Notes: generated by a model from the letters alone, not told the origin. Positions 15,012-22,629 are shown, counted from the stretch's first letter. The stretch is 24,935 nt of DNA from Syntrophomonas sp. UBA4922 (GCA_002398825.1 DHBS01000015.1:26478-51412); one strand, 5' to 3'. Program-made: numbers and translations.

Positions 15012-15038
15012 GGGGAGAGAGTACTCTCCCCTTTTTTT
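15012..15038 (+). terminator. Intrinsic terminator of the NERD transcript
   Basis: GGGGAGAG (15012-15019) pairs perfectly with CTCTCCCC (15024-15031) around AGTA, followed by seven T. It is a textbook rho-independent terminator. Confidence 0.92.
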
Positions 15039-15127
15039 GCGCTCAGAATGAATGACCGCGGTTCTGGATAATCTAAATTTATAATCAAGCTGATTTTATT
15101 GGAAAACCTGTATAATGAGGTGACCTT

Positions 15128-16186
15128 ATGAGAACCTGCCGTTATTATAAACCTGCAATCCTGCTGTTGTTATTGCTATTCATGACTGCTATGGCCGGTT
15201 GTTCTAAAAAGGGGGCGGAACAGAAGCCGCAGGGGGAAAACACTCAAACTGAAACTAAAGAGCCTGAAAGCTTCGCCCAGATTGTGAACGAGACCGATGC
15301 TCTGATCATGACCATTGGCCAAAAAGTAAATTTTGTCGAGATGCCGGCCCAGCAACAACAGCAGGGCGGGCAGACTGCCGCCGGTTCGCAGCCGATGCAA
15401 CAGCAAGGCCAGCAGGATCAGCAGCAGGCAGGGCAACAGGGACAAGAGCAGGGCACCCAGCAGAGCGGTCAGCAAAATCAGGAACAGCAGCAACAAAACG
15501 GCCAGCAACAGCAGCAGCAACAACAGGGTCAACAGGGACAGCAGCAAGACCAACAGCAGCAAGGACAGCAAAACAACCGCCAACAATCAACTGTTCAGGC
15601 CAACCAACAGAGTACGAATAATTGGACAAAAGAACAAGAAAGCATCAAAAAAATCAATCAACAGTGGAACAGCCTGGAGCCGGAAGCTATAAGAGCGGGA
15701 TTGAATCCGGAAATCAGAGATAAGTTTGAAAAAACCATGGAAGAACTCACCATGAATATCAGCGACCGGAAGGCGAAAGAAAGTCTGCTGGGCGCAATAG
15801 AGTTATACCACTCCTATTCAGATATGGCTGCGGTGCTTAAATCCAAATTACCTCCGCCGTATTATCGCGTGAAATATGAAGTTATGATGACCGCAGCCCT
15901 TGCCAATGGATTGCAATGGGATGCGGCCCAGCCGCATGCCAGCAGCCTGACCCAGCAATGGGAGATGCTGAAGATGAAGGATGAAGGCAAGAATAGCGAA
16001 ACTTTCACCAAAACTGAGTATGCTCTGACAGATGTAAAGCGTGCGGTTGAACTGAAACAAAAACAGCTGGTGTTGATAAAAACCGAGATCGCCATGCAAA
16101 ACCTGGAGGATTTGAGGAAAAAGCTCACTGATAATAAAGGAGGGGGCCAGAATGGCGGTCAGAGCTCAGCACAACAAAGCCAGTAG
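15128..16186 (+). CDS. Lipoprotein with a long Gln/Gly-rich low-complexity linker
   Basis: The protein has 352 residues. A lipoprotein signal is seen: basic N-terminus, AILLLLLLFMTAM and lipobox AMAGC with Cys about residue 25. Residues about 26-70 are polar. Residues about 73-162 are almost entirely Gln and Gly with scattered Ser/Asn, encoded by mixed CAG/CAA codons. Residues about 165-340 are helical and charged (EQESIKKINQQWNSLEPEAIRAGL; VKRAVELKQKQLVLIKTEIAMQNLEDLRKKL), followed by another GGGQNGGQSS tail. I do not recognise a family. The arrangement suggests a surface lipoprotein with a flexible spacer and a helical functional domain. GAGGTGA lies 5 bases before ATG 15128. A TATAAT at 15111-15116 is too close to the start to be a normal -10, and no good -35 is seen for it or for the one at 15080-15085. 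Confidence 0.85.
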   Translation: MRTCRYYKPAILLLLLLFMTAMAGCSKKGAEQKPQGENTQTETKEPESFAQIVNETDALIMTIGQKVNFVEMPAQQQQQGGQTAAGSQPMQQQGQQDQQQAGQQGQEQGTQQSGQQNQEQQQQNGQQQQQQQQGQQGQQQDQQQQGQQNNRQQSTVQANQQSTNNWTKEQESIKKINQQWNSLEPEAIRAGLNPEIRDKFEKTMEELTMNISDRKAKESLLGAIELYHSYSDMAAVLKSKLPPPYYRVKYEVMMTAALANGLQWDAAQPHASSLTQQWEMLKMKDEGKNSETFTKTEYALTDVKRAVELKQKQLVLIKTEIAMQNLEDLRKKLTDNKGGGQNGGQSSAQQSQ

Positions 16187-16190
16187 CCCG

Positions 16191-16228
16191 AGCAGGGTCC
16201 GGGACAATAAATAAGCCCGGGCTCTGCT
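16191..16228 (+). terminator. Strong hairpin just after the lipoprotein gene
   Basis: Bases 16191-16203 pair with 16216-16228 (13 bp, two G-U pairs, 12-base loop). No U-tract follows, so it may stabilise the mRNA end rather than terminate; termination may occur at the hairpin ending at 16387. Confidence 0.5.
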
Positions 16229-16258
16229 GCGAACTTCGTCCATGAATTTGATGATCCA

Positions 16259-16387
16259 TTGACCAGGCCGGGCTACTGTTTGAAAATTACTAGGGTGGAA
16301 GATTCTTGAATTGCCCGCAAGTCAAGAACCTTCCCCACTTGCCTCCGTCAGGCCATCTGCGTTAGCCGCAGATGGCCTGACGTTTTT
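16259..16387 (+). ncRNA. Candidate small RNA with its own promoter and terminator
   Basis: TTGACC (16259-16264) and GAAAAT (16282-16287) are 17 bases apart, giving a start near 16294. The predicted RNA of about 95 nt contains hairpin GGAAG-A-TTCTTGA (16297-16309) with TCAAGAA-C-CTTCC (16322-16334). It ends in a perfect 16-bp stem (16346-16361 with 16367-16382) followed by five T. No ORF with a ribosome binding site is seen. The alternative is that this is only the distal terminator of the lipoprotein transcript. The rest of the 16187-16706 gap holds no gene. Confidence 0.4.
16346..16387 (+). terminator. Intrinsic terminator with a perfect 16-bp stem
   Basis: CGTCAGGCCATCTGCG (16346-16361) is exactly complementary to 16367-16382, with loop TTAGC and T5 at 16383-16387. 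It closes either the lipoprotein transcript or a separate small RNA. Confidence 0.9.
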
Positions 16388-16568
16388 AGGCCATAAACCA
16401 GCGGTTCAAAAAAGAGAAAACAATTTGTTGAACTTGGATAGCTTCCAGCCAGGCTGTGAGGAATTCCAGCATCAGCAGCGCCCCCGGCACTCGCGGAAGT
16501 CACATATATTTTTTAAGGCCTTCCATTGATCTCCTCCCCGGAACGATTTGTGAATTAATTAACAATAA

Positions 16569-16584
16569 CCCCGATATGGCGGGG
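16569..16584. promoter_or_regulatory. Candidate upstream activator site for the first sigma-54 promoter
   Basis: This is an inverted repeat, CCCCG-N6-CGGGG, followed by ATTT. Its centre is about 53 bases upstream of the -24 GG. A matching CCCG-N6-CGGG-ATTT lies upstream of the second sigma-54 promoter. A Fis-type activator would be expected to bind such a palindrome; this is inference. Confidence 0.4.
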
Positions 16585-16628
16585 ATTTATGATGGTGCAA
16601 ATTATTTTTTTCACAATTTACTGGAAAG

Positions 16629-16644
16629 TGGCATAGAAATTGCT
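16629..16644 (+). promoter_or_regulatory. Sigma-54 promoter upstream of the acyl-CoA dehydrogenase
   Basis: TGGCATAGAAATTGCT has GG at 16630-16631 and GC at 16642-16643, exactly ten bases apart, matching the TGGCAC-N5-TTGCW consensus. The start should be near 16655, about 50 bases before ATG 16707. A sigma-54 activator is encoded 3.5 kb downstream. Confidence 0.8.
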
Positions 16645-16706
16645 TGTTTAATCATTAAACAAAATAAATTTTCAGCAACACATGCAGTACCAAAGGAGGC
16701 AATGTA

Positions 16707-17849
16707 ATGGACTTCATACTTAACGAAGAGCAGGAAATGATGAAACGAATGGCTCATGAGTTCGCTGCCAATGAAATTGCACCTTATGCCAGCGACTGGG
16801 ATCACAACCACGTCTATCCTCAGGCGTGCCTTGATAAAATGCACGAACTCGGTTTCCTGGCCATTGGCGTACCCGCCGAATACGGCGGACCTGGACTGGA
16901 TCACCTGACTCAGAATATAGTTGCAGAGCAAATTGGCTGGGGTGATGCCGGAATTGCGACCATTCTGGTGGGAAGCACCTTATTGGCTACCGATCCCATT
17001 CATGCTGCCGCTAATGAAGAACAGAAAAAGGAATGGTTTGGCCGCATGGTCAACGGCGAACTGGCCGCCTTCTGCCTGACCGAACCGGGCGCCGGCTCGG
17101 ATGCCGGCGGTATTTCCACCCGCTGCAAAAAGGTCGGCGATGAATATATCTTGAACGGCACCAAGCAGTTTATAACCAACGGCGGTACTGCGGGAATGTA
17201 CCTGGTTATAGCCACTATGGACAAGAAGCTGGGTTCCAAGGGAATGTGCGCTTTTATGGTTGACCGCGATACCCCCGGGATCTCGGTGGGCAAAGTTGAA
17301 GATAAGCTGGGAATCAGGACTTCGAATACCACCGAGGTCATATTTGAGGATGTTAAAGTTCCGGCCAAAAACCTGCTAGGCAAAGAAGGACAGGGCTTTT
17401 ACATCGTAATGAAAACCCTGGATCTCTCCCGGGCCAGCATCGGGGCATGTGCAACCGGTTTAGCCCAGCGCTGCCTGGATGAGGCCCTGGCTTATGCGCA
17501 GATGCGCACCCAATTCGGCAAACCGATCTCCAGCTTCCAGGCTATTCAGTTCAAGCTGGCTGATATGGCCATGCGTGTTCAGGCTTCGCGTTTACTCTAT
17601 TATGAAGCCTCTTCACTGCAGGATATGAATGTGCCCCGTTTCAGCAAAGCTGCTTCCCTATCCAAGGGATTTGGCGGCGACACCGCTATGTACTGCGCCT
17701 TAGAAGCAGTGCAGATTTTCGGGGGATACGGTTATACCCGGGATTATCCGGTGGAGAAATTGATGCGCGACGCCAAGATATTCCAGATATATGAGGGCAC
17801 CGCTGAAGTCCAGCGGATAGTCATAGCCAATGACCTTTTGAAAGGTTAA
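16707..17849 (+). CDS. Acyl-CoA dehydrogenase, short-chain (butyryl-CoA) type
   Basis: This FAD enzyme introduces the trans-2 double bond into acyl-CoA; short-chain members act on butyryl-CoA. The protein has 380 residues, the usual length. The N-terminal helical domain is MDFILNEEQEMMKRMAHEFA, and the FAD/substrate region is AAFCLTEPGAGSDAGG followed by KQFITNGG. The C-terminal domain has RTQFGKPISSFQAIQFKLADMA and IFGGYGYTRDYPVEKLMRDAKI. The catalytic base is Glu363 in QIYEGTAEVQR, at the position typical of the short-chain class. AAAGGAGG lies 8 bases before ATG 16707. Regulation is likely by sigma-54. No etfAB genes are seen next to it, so the electron carrier genes must be elsewhere. Confidence 0.93.
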   Translation: MDFILNEEQEMMKRMAHEFAANEIAPYASDWDHNHVYPQACLDKMHELGFLAIGVPAEYGGPGLDHLTQNIVAEQIGWGDAGIATILVGSTLLATDPIHAAANEEQKKEWFGRMVNGELAAFCLTEPGAGSDAGGISTRCKKVGDEYILNGTKQFITNGGTAGMYLVIATMDKKLGSKGMCAFMVDRDTPGISVGKVEDKLGIRTSNTTEVIFEDVKVPAKNLLGKEGQGFYIVMKTLDLSRASIGACATGLAQRCLDEALAYAQMRTQFGKPISSFQAIQFKLADMAMRVQASRLLYYEASSLQDMNVPRFSKAASLSKGFGGDTAMYCALEAVQIFGGYGYTRDYPVEKLMRDAKIFQIYEGTAEVQRIVIANDLLKG

Positions 17850-18220
17850 TCTCGTATACAGGGTACGCCAGGTTGGAATCAGACTCTCCGGCAAGCCCTT
17901 TTATATGATAGATGGCTTTTACTGCCGACCTTTTGCGGACACAAGTACAAGCAGAGTGCGGCCACCAAAGGAGGAGACCGTGGCGGAGTGGCTGTCAGTC
18001 TCGCTATTATTACCCTCATCAATATCCTCATGGATTTGAAATAAAGCGAAACCCAACCAAAATGAAGGCCAGCCCAATTGATTTGATCAATGAGGCTGGC
18101 TTTCTTCCGGTGGGGATGAAAGAAAACTTCAGCCTGCATAATATTATTGATACCCAAATTTGTCTCCAGGATCTATAATGTTTTAATAGCCCTAGACTTT
18201 TAAATTGACAGGGGGTTGCG
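17850..18220 (+). other. Intergenic region with two mini-ORFs and a terminator
   Basis: No standard gene is seen. AAAGGAGG (17967-17974) is followed by GTG 17980 opening a 19-codon hydrophobic reading frame (stop 18037-18039) and, in another frame, GTG 17988 opening an 18-codon one (stop 18042-18044). Either could be a small membrane peptide or chance. The terminator (18068-18106) follows. A TATAAT at 18174-18179 before the next gene lacks a clear -35. Confidence 0.4.
18068..18106 (+). terminator. Intrinsic terminator after the acyl-CoA dehydrogenase region
   Basis: GCCAGCC (18068-18074) pairs with GGCTGGC (18094-18100), with an inner ATTGAT/ATCAAT stem (18077-18082/18086-18091) and a TTG loop. 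The tail is TTTCTT. Confidence 0.8.
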
Positions 18221-19387
18221 ATGTCAAAAGTTGCGATTATTCATTGCGATGATTATGAATATGATAAAGTGAGATCCGCAGTAAACCGAGGCCTGGAACT
18301 TCTGGGCGGGGTGCGGCAATTTGCCCGCCCCGGGGAAAGAATACTCATTAAGCCCAATCTGCTGGCTGCAGATCCCCCGGAAAGATGCGTGACAACTCAT
18401 CCCGCCGTCTTTGAGGCAGTGGCGGGGGCGTTTTTGCAGCATGGAGTACAGCTGTCGTACGGTGACTCTCCGGGTTTTGGAGGTCTGAACAAAGCTGCTC
18501 AGAAATCAGGCCTGGCTATGATTGCCGCTAAAATGGGCATTGAAACCGGTAATTTCGAAGTGGGCGAGCGCCTCATTTTTAATGAAGGCATCCAGAATAA
18601 AAGTTTCGTGATTGCTCAAGCTGCCGCCCGTGCCCAGGGAATAATCAGCCTCCCCAAACTCAAGTCTCACGCTTTGACCACTTTGACCGGCGCCATCAAA
18701 AACCAGTTCGGCTGCATCCCCGGACTCCTCAAAGGGGAGTATCATGCCAAGCTGACCGAAATGAAGCAATTCGCGACTATGCTGGTGGATCTGACCGGCT
18801 GCTTAAAACCGCGGCTTTACGTTATGGACGCGATTATGGCTATGGAAGGCAATGGCCCCCGCAATGGCAAACCCAGAAAAATAGGGGCATTATTATTCAG
18901 CTCTGATCCGGTAGCGATCGACGCTACCGCAGCCAGAATGGTCGGGTTGCTTCCGGACAGCCTGGAGATGATACGAATCGGCCAGCAATACGGCCTGGGC
19001 AGGATGGATAAAGAGGCCCTCACCCTTTTGGGAGATGCCCTGGCCCCGCTGGTAATCACGGATTTTCAGCTGGCTCATGCCCGGACCATGGCCAGATTGA
19101 CCAATAACCGTGTTCGCAACGCCATAGTAGAGCGGCCTGAGATACAAGAAGAAAAATGCATTCGCTGCGGGATCTGCATACAGGTTTGTCCGGCCGCTCC
19201 CAAAGCTATACAATGGACAGATGAGGATGAGGACGGAAAGCCCGGCGGCGGCAAGCCGCCGTATTACGATTATGACCGCTGTATCCGCTGCTACTGTTGT
19301 CAGGAGCTATGCCCCGAAGGCGCAGTTATTTTGCGTACCCCTTTTTTAGGCCAGGCATTTAATCGCTTAAAACCGCCGGTGATATAA
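18221..19387 (+). CDS. DUF362 domain protein with two C-terminal 4Fe-4S motifs
   Basis: The protein has 388 residues. The DUF362 domain occupies about 1-290: ILIKPNLLAADPPERCVTTHP, SYGDSPGF, GIISLPKLKSHALTTLTGAIKNQFG, VMDAIMAMEGNGPRNG and SSDPVAIDATAARMVGL. A bacterial ferredoxin-type pair follows at about 308-370: CIRCGICIQVCP, here with PAAP, and CIRCYCCQELCPEGA, enough cysteines for two 4Fe-4S clusters. No membrane helices are seen. The family is widespread in anaerobes and of unknown reaction, presumably electron transfer or maturation. Its place among beta-oxidation genes hints at redox coupling, which is inference. ATG 18221 has AGGGGG about 6 bases upstream. A GNAT gene follows after 35 bases. 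Confidence 0.88.
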   Translation: MSKVAIIHCDDYEYDKVRSAVNRGLELLGGVRQFARPGERILIKPNLLAADPPERCVTTHPAVFEAVAGAFLQHGVQLSYGDSPGFGGLNKAAQKSGLAMIAAKMGIETGNFEVGERLIFNEGIQNKSFVIAQAAARAQGIISLPKLKSHALTTLTGAIKNQFGCIPGLLKGEYHAKLTEMKQFATMLVDLTGCLKPRLYVMDAIMAMEGNGPRNGKPRKIGALLFSSDPVAIDATAARMVGLLPDSLEMIRIGQQYGLGRMDKEALTLLGDALAPLVITDFQLAHARTMARLTNNRVRNAIVERPEIQEEKCIRCGICIQVCPAAPKAIQWTDEDEDGKPGGGKPPYYDYDRCIRCYCCQELCPEGAVILRTPFLGQAFNRLKPPVI

Positions 19388-19422
19388 TATGTTGCTCATA
19401 GCTGATTTCATAGGAGGTTGTC

Positions 19423-19965
19423 GTGTTAATAAGAGAAGCCAAACTGTCCGACGCAGCCAAAATTGCCCGAGTAAATGTGGATACCTGGAAAAGCACCTAC
19501 CAGGGAATACTGCCTCCGCCACAGCTGGCCCTGGTCACATTTCCTGACCGCAAGCATTACGCCCGGGAAATCATTAAGTCTGCGGATAAAGACATCGTGG
19601 TGGCGGAAATAGAGAGCGGCAAAATAGTGGGTTTTGCCGCCTTTGGCCCCGAGCGCGCAGGCGGTTTGCCCTTTAAAGGCGAATTATACGTGATTTATGT
19701 TTTAAAATCTTTCCAACGCAAAGGCATAGGCAGCCGGCTGTTGGCGGCGGTGAGAAAAAAGCTTTTGGAAAAGGGCATACACTCTTTTATGGTTTGGGCT
19801 TTGCACGACAATCCCTACCAACGGTTTTATCAGACTCTGGGAGGCACCATAGTGTATACCAGAACCCTGGATATCGAGGGTTTTAAAACTCTGGAACGGG
19901 CCTATGGCTGGTGGGATATTACTACTATGTTCCAGGAAAATCAGTACCGCAATCACATGCTATAA
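19423..19965 (+). CDS. GNAT family N-acetyltransferase
   Basis: The protein has 180 residues and one GNAT fold. LIREAKLSDAAKIARVNVDTW is a typical first strand and helix, GELYVIYVLKSFQRKGIGSRLL holds the acetyl-CoA pyrophosphate-binding Q/RxxGxG/A motif (QRKGIG), and HDNPYQRFYQTLGGTI is the usual C-terminal motif. The substrate cannot be told; small-molecule or protein amines are possible. GTG 19423 is supported by TAGGAGG (19411-19417). It probably shares a transcript with the DUF362 gene. Confidence 0.88.
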   Translation: MLIREAKLSDAAKIARVNVDTWKSTYQGILPPPQLALVTFPDRKHYAREIIKSADKDIVVAEIESGKIVGFAAFGPERAGGLPFKGELYVIYVLKSFQRKGIGSRLLAAVRKKLLEKGIHSFMVWALHDNPYQRFYQTLGGTIVYTRTLDIEGFKTLERAYGWWDITTMFQENQYRNHML

Positions 19966-20027
19966 AAAAACAACATGGTATAACAATTTTCCGCAATAGT
20001 AAAATTTTCACAACCACTATATTCCCA

Positions 20028-20056
20028 ATGACCTTGTTAGGTTATTCAGTTATAAT
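20028..20056 (+). promoter_or_regulatory. Possible sigma-A promoter of the sigma-54 activator gene
   Basis: ATGACC (20028-20033) and a perfect TATAAT (20051-20056) are 17 bases apart. The leader would be about 120 bases. No sigma-54 promoter is seen here, so the activator is probably not self-activated. Confidence 0.5.
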
Positions 20057-20184
20057 AATGCTAATCATCTTTTAAGCTCTGCAAAGGATACCTGATAACA
20101 TCATTTCGCACCAGAAGTAATACTATCGGGCTTAAAGTTGAAAGGCAATCATTGTAGAGAATATAAGGTGGAGGTGATCTTGTT

Positions 20185-22305
20185 TTGTCAGAATGGCGCT
20201 ATGACTTTGAAGAGATTGCCGAAGTACTGGAGGGGCTTATTGAAAGCTGGTACATGTTCTATGTGATCGTCGATAAAGAGGGTTATATTAAAAACATGAA
20301 CCAGACCCTGCTGCAAGCTATGGAGCTCCGCAAAGAAGACGTAGTGGGAAAATACATTCTGGAAGTTATCCCTGATTGCCAGTTGCCCCGGGTATTAAAA
20401 ACCGGGCGATCGGTAAGCGCCGACATATGTTGCATAAACGGCAAAGAGACCATCGTCACCGCTTTGCCCATTGTACATAAGGGAGAGGTGATCGGGGCAT
20501 TATCCCGCAGCCTGTTCCTCGATATGTCCGGCGCCCAGGCTATAATGAAGCGCCTCCAGCAAACCGAGCAAGAATTCTCGGTGATCCTGGACACACTTTT
20601 TGAAAACCCCCACCTGGGTTTTGTCATGGTGGATAGGGACGGCATCATAACCCACATCAATACCCCTTTTCTTCAATGTCTGGGCGACCTGCCCAAAGAA
20701 TCGGTCATAAACCGCTACATCCTCGATGTCATACCCAATTCCGAATTGCCCGAAGTCCTTCGAACCGGGCGCATTGACAAAGCCAAGCTCTGGTATATAA
20801 ACGGGCAGGAGACCCTGGTGACCCGTATGCCCATCAAAATGGAAGGTGAAGTAGTTGGCGCCATCGGCCACTATTTCATGCTGGACATGTCCGGCGCCCA
20901 GGTGTTGATGGATATGCTTGAGGAGAGTGAGCAGCGATTCGTAACCGTTATAAACGGTTTGATCGAAAGCCCCTATCTGGCCTATGTGATTGTGGACAAA
21001 AACGCCGCCATCACCTTTATTAACCAGACCTATCTTGATATTCTGGAAAAGAAACGCTCCGAGGTCATCGGAAAGAATATTTTGGAAATCACCCCCCATT
21101 CCAAACTGCCCGAGGTCTTGAAAACCGGAAAAGTCTATCAGGCGGATTACTGGCTGGTAAATGGCCGTGAGTTCGTCGTCAACCGGCAGCCCATTGTTGA
21201 GAACGGAGAAATCATCGGTGCCATTGGGCACAGTGTAGTTCTGGATATGTCGGGTGTGAAAATACTGACCCGCAAGCTGGAGCAGATCGAAAAAGAATTA
21301 AACATTTATAAAGATGAAGTATGGTCGATTTACCGCACCCGCTGGAAATTTTCCGACCTGGTCGGCGACAGTGCCGAGTTTTCCATGACCAAGGATATGG
21401 CCCGGCAGTTTGCGGCCACTTCATCGACTCTGTTGATAACCGGTGAAAGCGGCACCGGGAAGGAACTGTTCGCCCAGTCCATCCACAACGCCAGCAGCCG
21501 CTCTTCCGGCCCGTTTATTCGCATCAACTGCGCCGCTTTGCCTGAAAACCTGTTGGAATCCGAGCTTTTCGGCTATGAAGAAGGAGCCTTCACCGGGGCC
21601 AAAAAAGGCGGCAAGCCCGGCAAATTCGAACTGGCCAAGGGCGGCACCCTGTTCCTGGACGAAATCGGCGATATGCCCATCACCATGCAGACCAAATTGC
21701 TTTCGGTTCTGCAGGAGAGGGTGGTGGAAAGGGTGGGCGGCACTACTCCCATCGTAATCAATGCCCGGGTCATAGCGGCCACCAATCGTGATCTGGAAGA
21801 ATTGGTGGCCAGGCGCGAGTTCCGCGAGGACCTCTATTATCGTTTGAATGTGGTGCGGCTTAGAATACCGCCCCTGCGCAAGCGTCTCGACGACCTTCCG
21901 CTGCTGGTAAAATACCTGCTCACCCGCATAAACCGTAATTTGGAGACCAATGTTCCCAATGTATCCCCGCAGGCTTTGCAACTCCTGCAGGGTTATTCCT
22001 GGCCGGGAAATGTCCGTGAGCTGGAGAACCTGTTGGAGAGAGCGGTCAATCTGGCCGAGATGGAGGCCTGCGACTGCTTGCTGCCGGCGCATTTTCCTTC
22101 TCTATCCCCGCCTGCTGTAATTCCCTTTGTCCTTCCGCAGCAACTGGAACAGGGGCTCACCGAAACCGTGGAGATGATAGAAAAGGAGATCATCTCCCGC
22201 ACCCTGATCAAAACCGGGGGCAATCGTTCCAAAACCGCCAAAATTCTGGGCATTCACAGTTCTGCCTTGTATCGCAAACTTGAAAAATATGGTCTTAACC
22301 GGTAA
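20185..22305 (+). CDS. Sigma-54 dependent transcriptional activator with three PAS domains
   Basis: The protein has 706 residues. Three tandem PAS-like sensor repeats occupy about 12-370, with a period of 121 and 120 codons (YVIVDKEG..., FVMVDRDG..., YVIVDKNA..., each ending LDMSGxxxL). The AAA+ domain spans about 393-620: Walker A GESGTGKE near 419, the sigma-54 contact loop GAFTGA near 468, Walker B LFLDE near 490, then an arginine-finger region. A Fis-type helix-turn-helix ends the protein (about 680-706, NRSKTAKILGIHSSALYRKL). There is no receiver domain, so the signal is sensed directly by the PAS repeats; a cofactor or acyl-CoA-related ligand is possible. TTG 20185 is supported by GGTGGAGGTGA 7 bases upstream. 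The gene lies between two sigma-54 promoters, which are likely targets. Confidence 0.92.
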   Translation: MSEWRYDFEEIAEVLEGLIESWYMFYVIVDKEGYIKNMNQTLLQAMELRKEDVVGKYILEVIPDCQLPRVLKTGRSVSADICCINGKETIVTALPIVHKGEVIGALSRSLFLDMSGAQAIMKRLQQTEQEFSVILDTLFENPHLGFVMVDRDGIITHINTPFLQCLGDLPKESVINRYILDVIPNSELPEVLRTGRIDKAKLWYINGQETLVTRMPIKMEGEVVGAIGHYFMLDMSGAQVLMDMLEESEQRFVTVINGLIESPYLAYVIVDKNAAITFINQTYLDILEKKRSEVIGKNILEITPHSKLPEVLKTGKVYQADYWLVNGREFVVNRQPIVENGEIIGAIGHSVVLDMSGVKILTRKLEQIEKELNIYKDEVWSIYRTRWKFSDLVGDSAEFSMTKDMARQFAATSSTLLITGESGTGKELFAQSIHNASSRSSGPFIRINCAALPENLLESELFGYEEGAFTGAKKGGKPGKFELAKGGTLFLDEIGDMPITMQTKLLSVLQERVVERVGGTTPIVINARVIAATNRDLEELVARREFREDLYYRLNVVRLRIPPLRKRLDDLPLLVKYLLTRINRNLETNVPNVSPQALQLLQGYSWPGNVRELENLLERAVNLAEMEACDCLLPAHFPSLSPPAVIPFVLPQQLEQGLTETVEMIEKEIISRTLIKTGGNRSKTAKILGIHSSALYRKLEKYGLNR

Positions 22306-22341
22306 CAGTCCCATCGCCAGACACTTCTATTTATAAAGCGG

Positions 22342-22378
22342 GCGCGCTGAAGAGATCATTCAGGATAAATCAGCGCGT
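22342..22378 (+). terminator. Hairpin downstream of the activator gene
   Basis: CGCGCTGA (22343-22350) pairs with TCAGCGCG (22370-22377), with a G-U pair outside and a 19-base loop. The 3' flank is pyrimidine-rich (TCTCTACTCTCCTGTTTT) rather than a clean T-run, so termination is only likely. Confidence 0.45.
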
Positions 22379-22540
22379 CTCTACTCTCCTGTTTTGGAAG
22401 ACCCGTTTCCTTTCCTTCAAGGCCTGCAATACCGAGTATCGCAATCATCCAATACTGCCTTTTATAGCTCACCTAACCCAGAATAGGATAAAAACACGGC
22501 TCAACAGCTGTAGGGAGCCCCGGCCCCGCAGCCCATAAAA

Positions 22541-22554
22541 CCCGCTATTTCGGG
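22541..22554. promoter_or_regulatory. Candidate upstream activator site for the thiolase sigma-54 promoter
   Basis: CCCG-CTATTT-CGGG followed by ATTT resembles the palindrome before the first acyl-CoA dehydrogenase. Its centre is about 31 bases upstream of the -24 GG, close to 22 bases (two helical turns) nearer than at the first promoter. The remaining part of 22306-22629 holds another small stem, GGCTC/GAGCC (22498-22519), and no gene. Confidence 0.4.
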
Positions 22555-22577
22555 ATTTGCGCCCGGACGGACTTGAT

Positions 22578-22593
22578 TGGCACGCTTATTGCT
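22578..22593 (+). promoter_or_regulatory. Sigma-54 promoter upstream of the thiolase
   Basis: TGGCACGCTTATTGCT is a near-perfect match to the -24/-12 consensus, with GG at 22579-22580 and GC at 22591-22592. The start would be near 22604, with the AGGAGGA ribosome binding site at 22615-22621 and ATG at 22630. Confidence 0.88.
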
Positions 22594-22629
22594 CTATAAA
22601 AGCCAAAAGGATTAGGAGGAGGATAATGC

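Noticed and set aside
17912..18178. An 88-codon plus-strand ORF
   Set aside because: It spans the terminator at 18068-18106, lacks a ribosome binding site and shows no family features.
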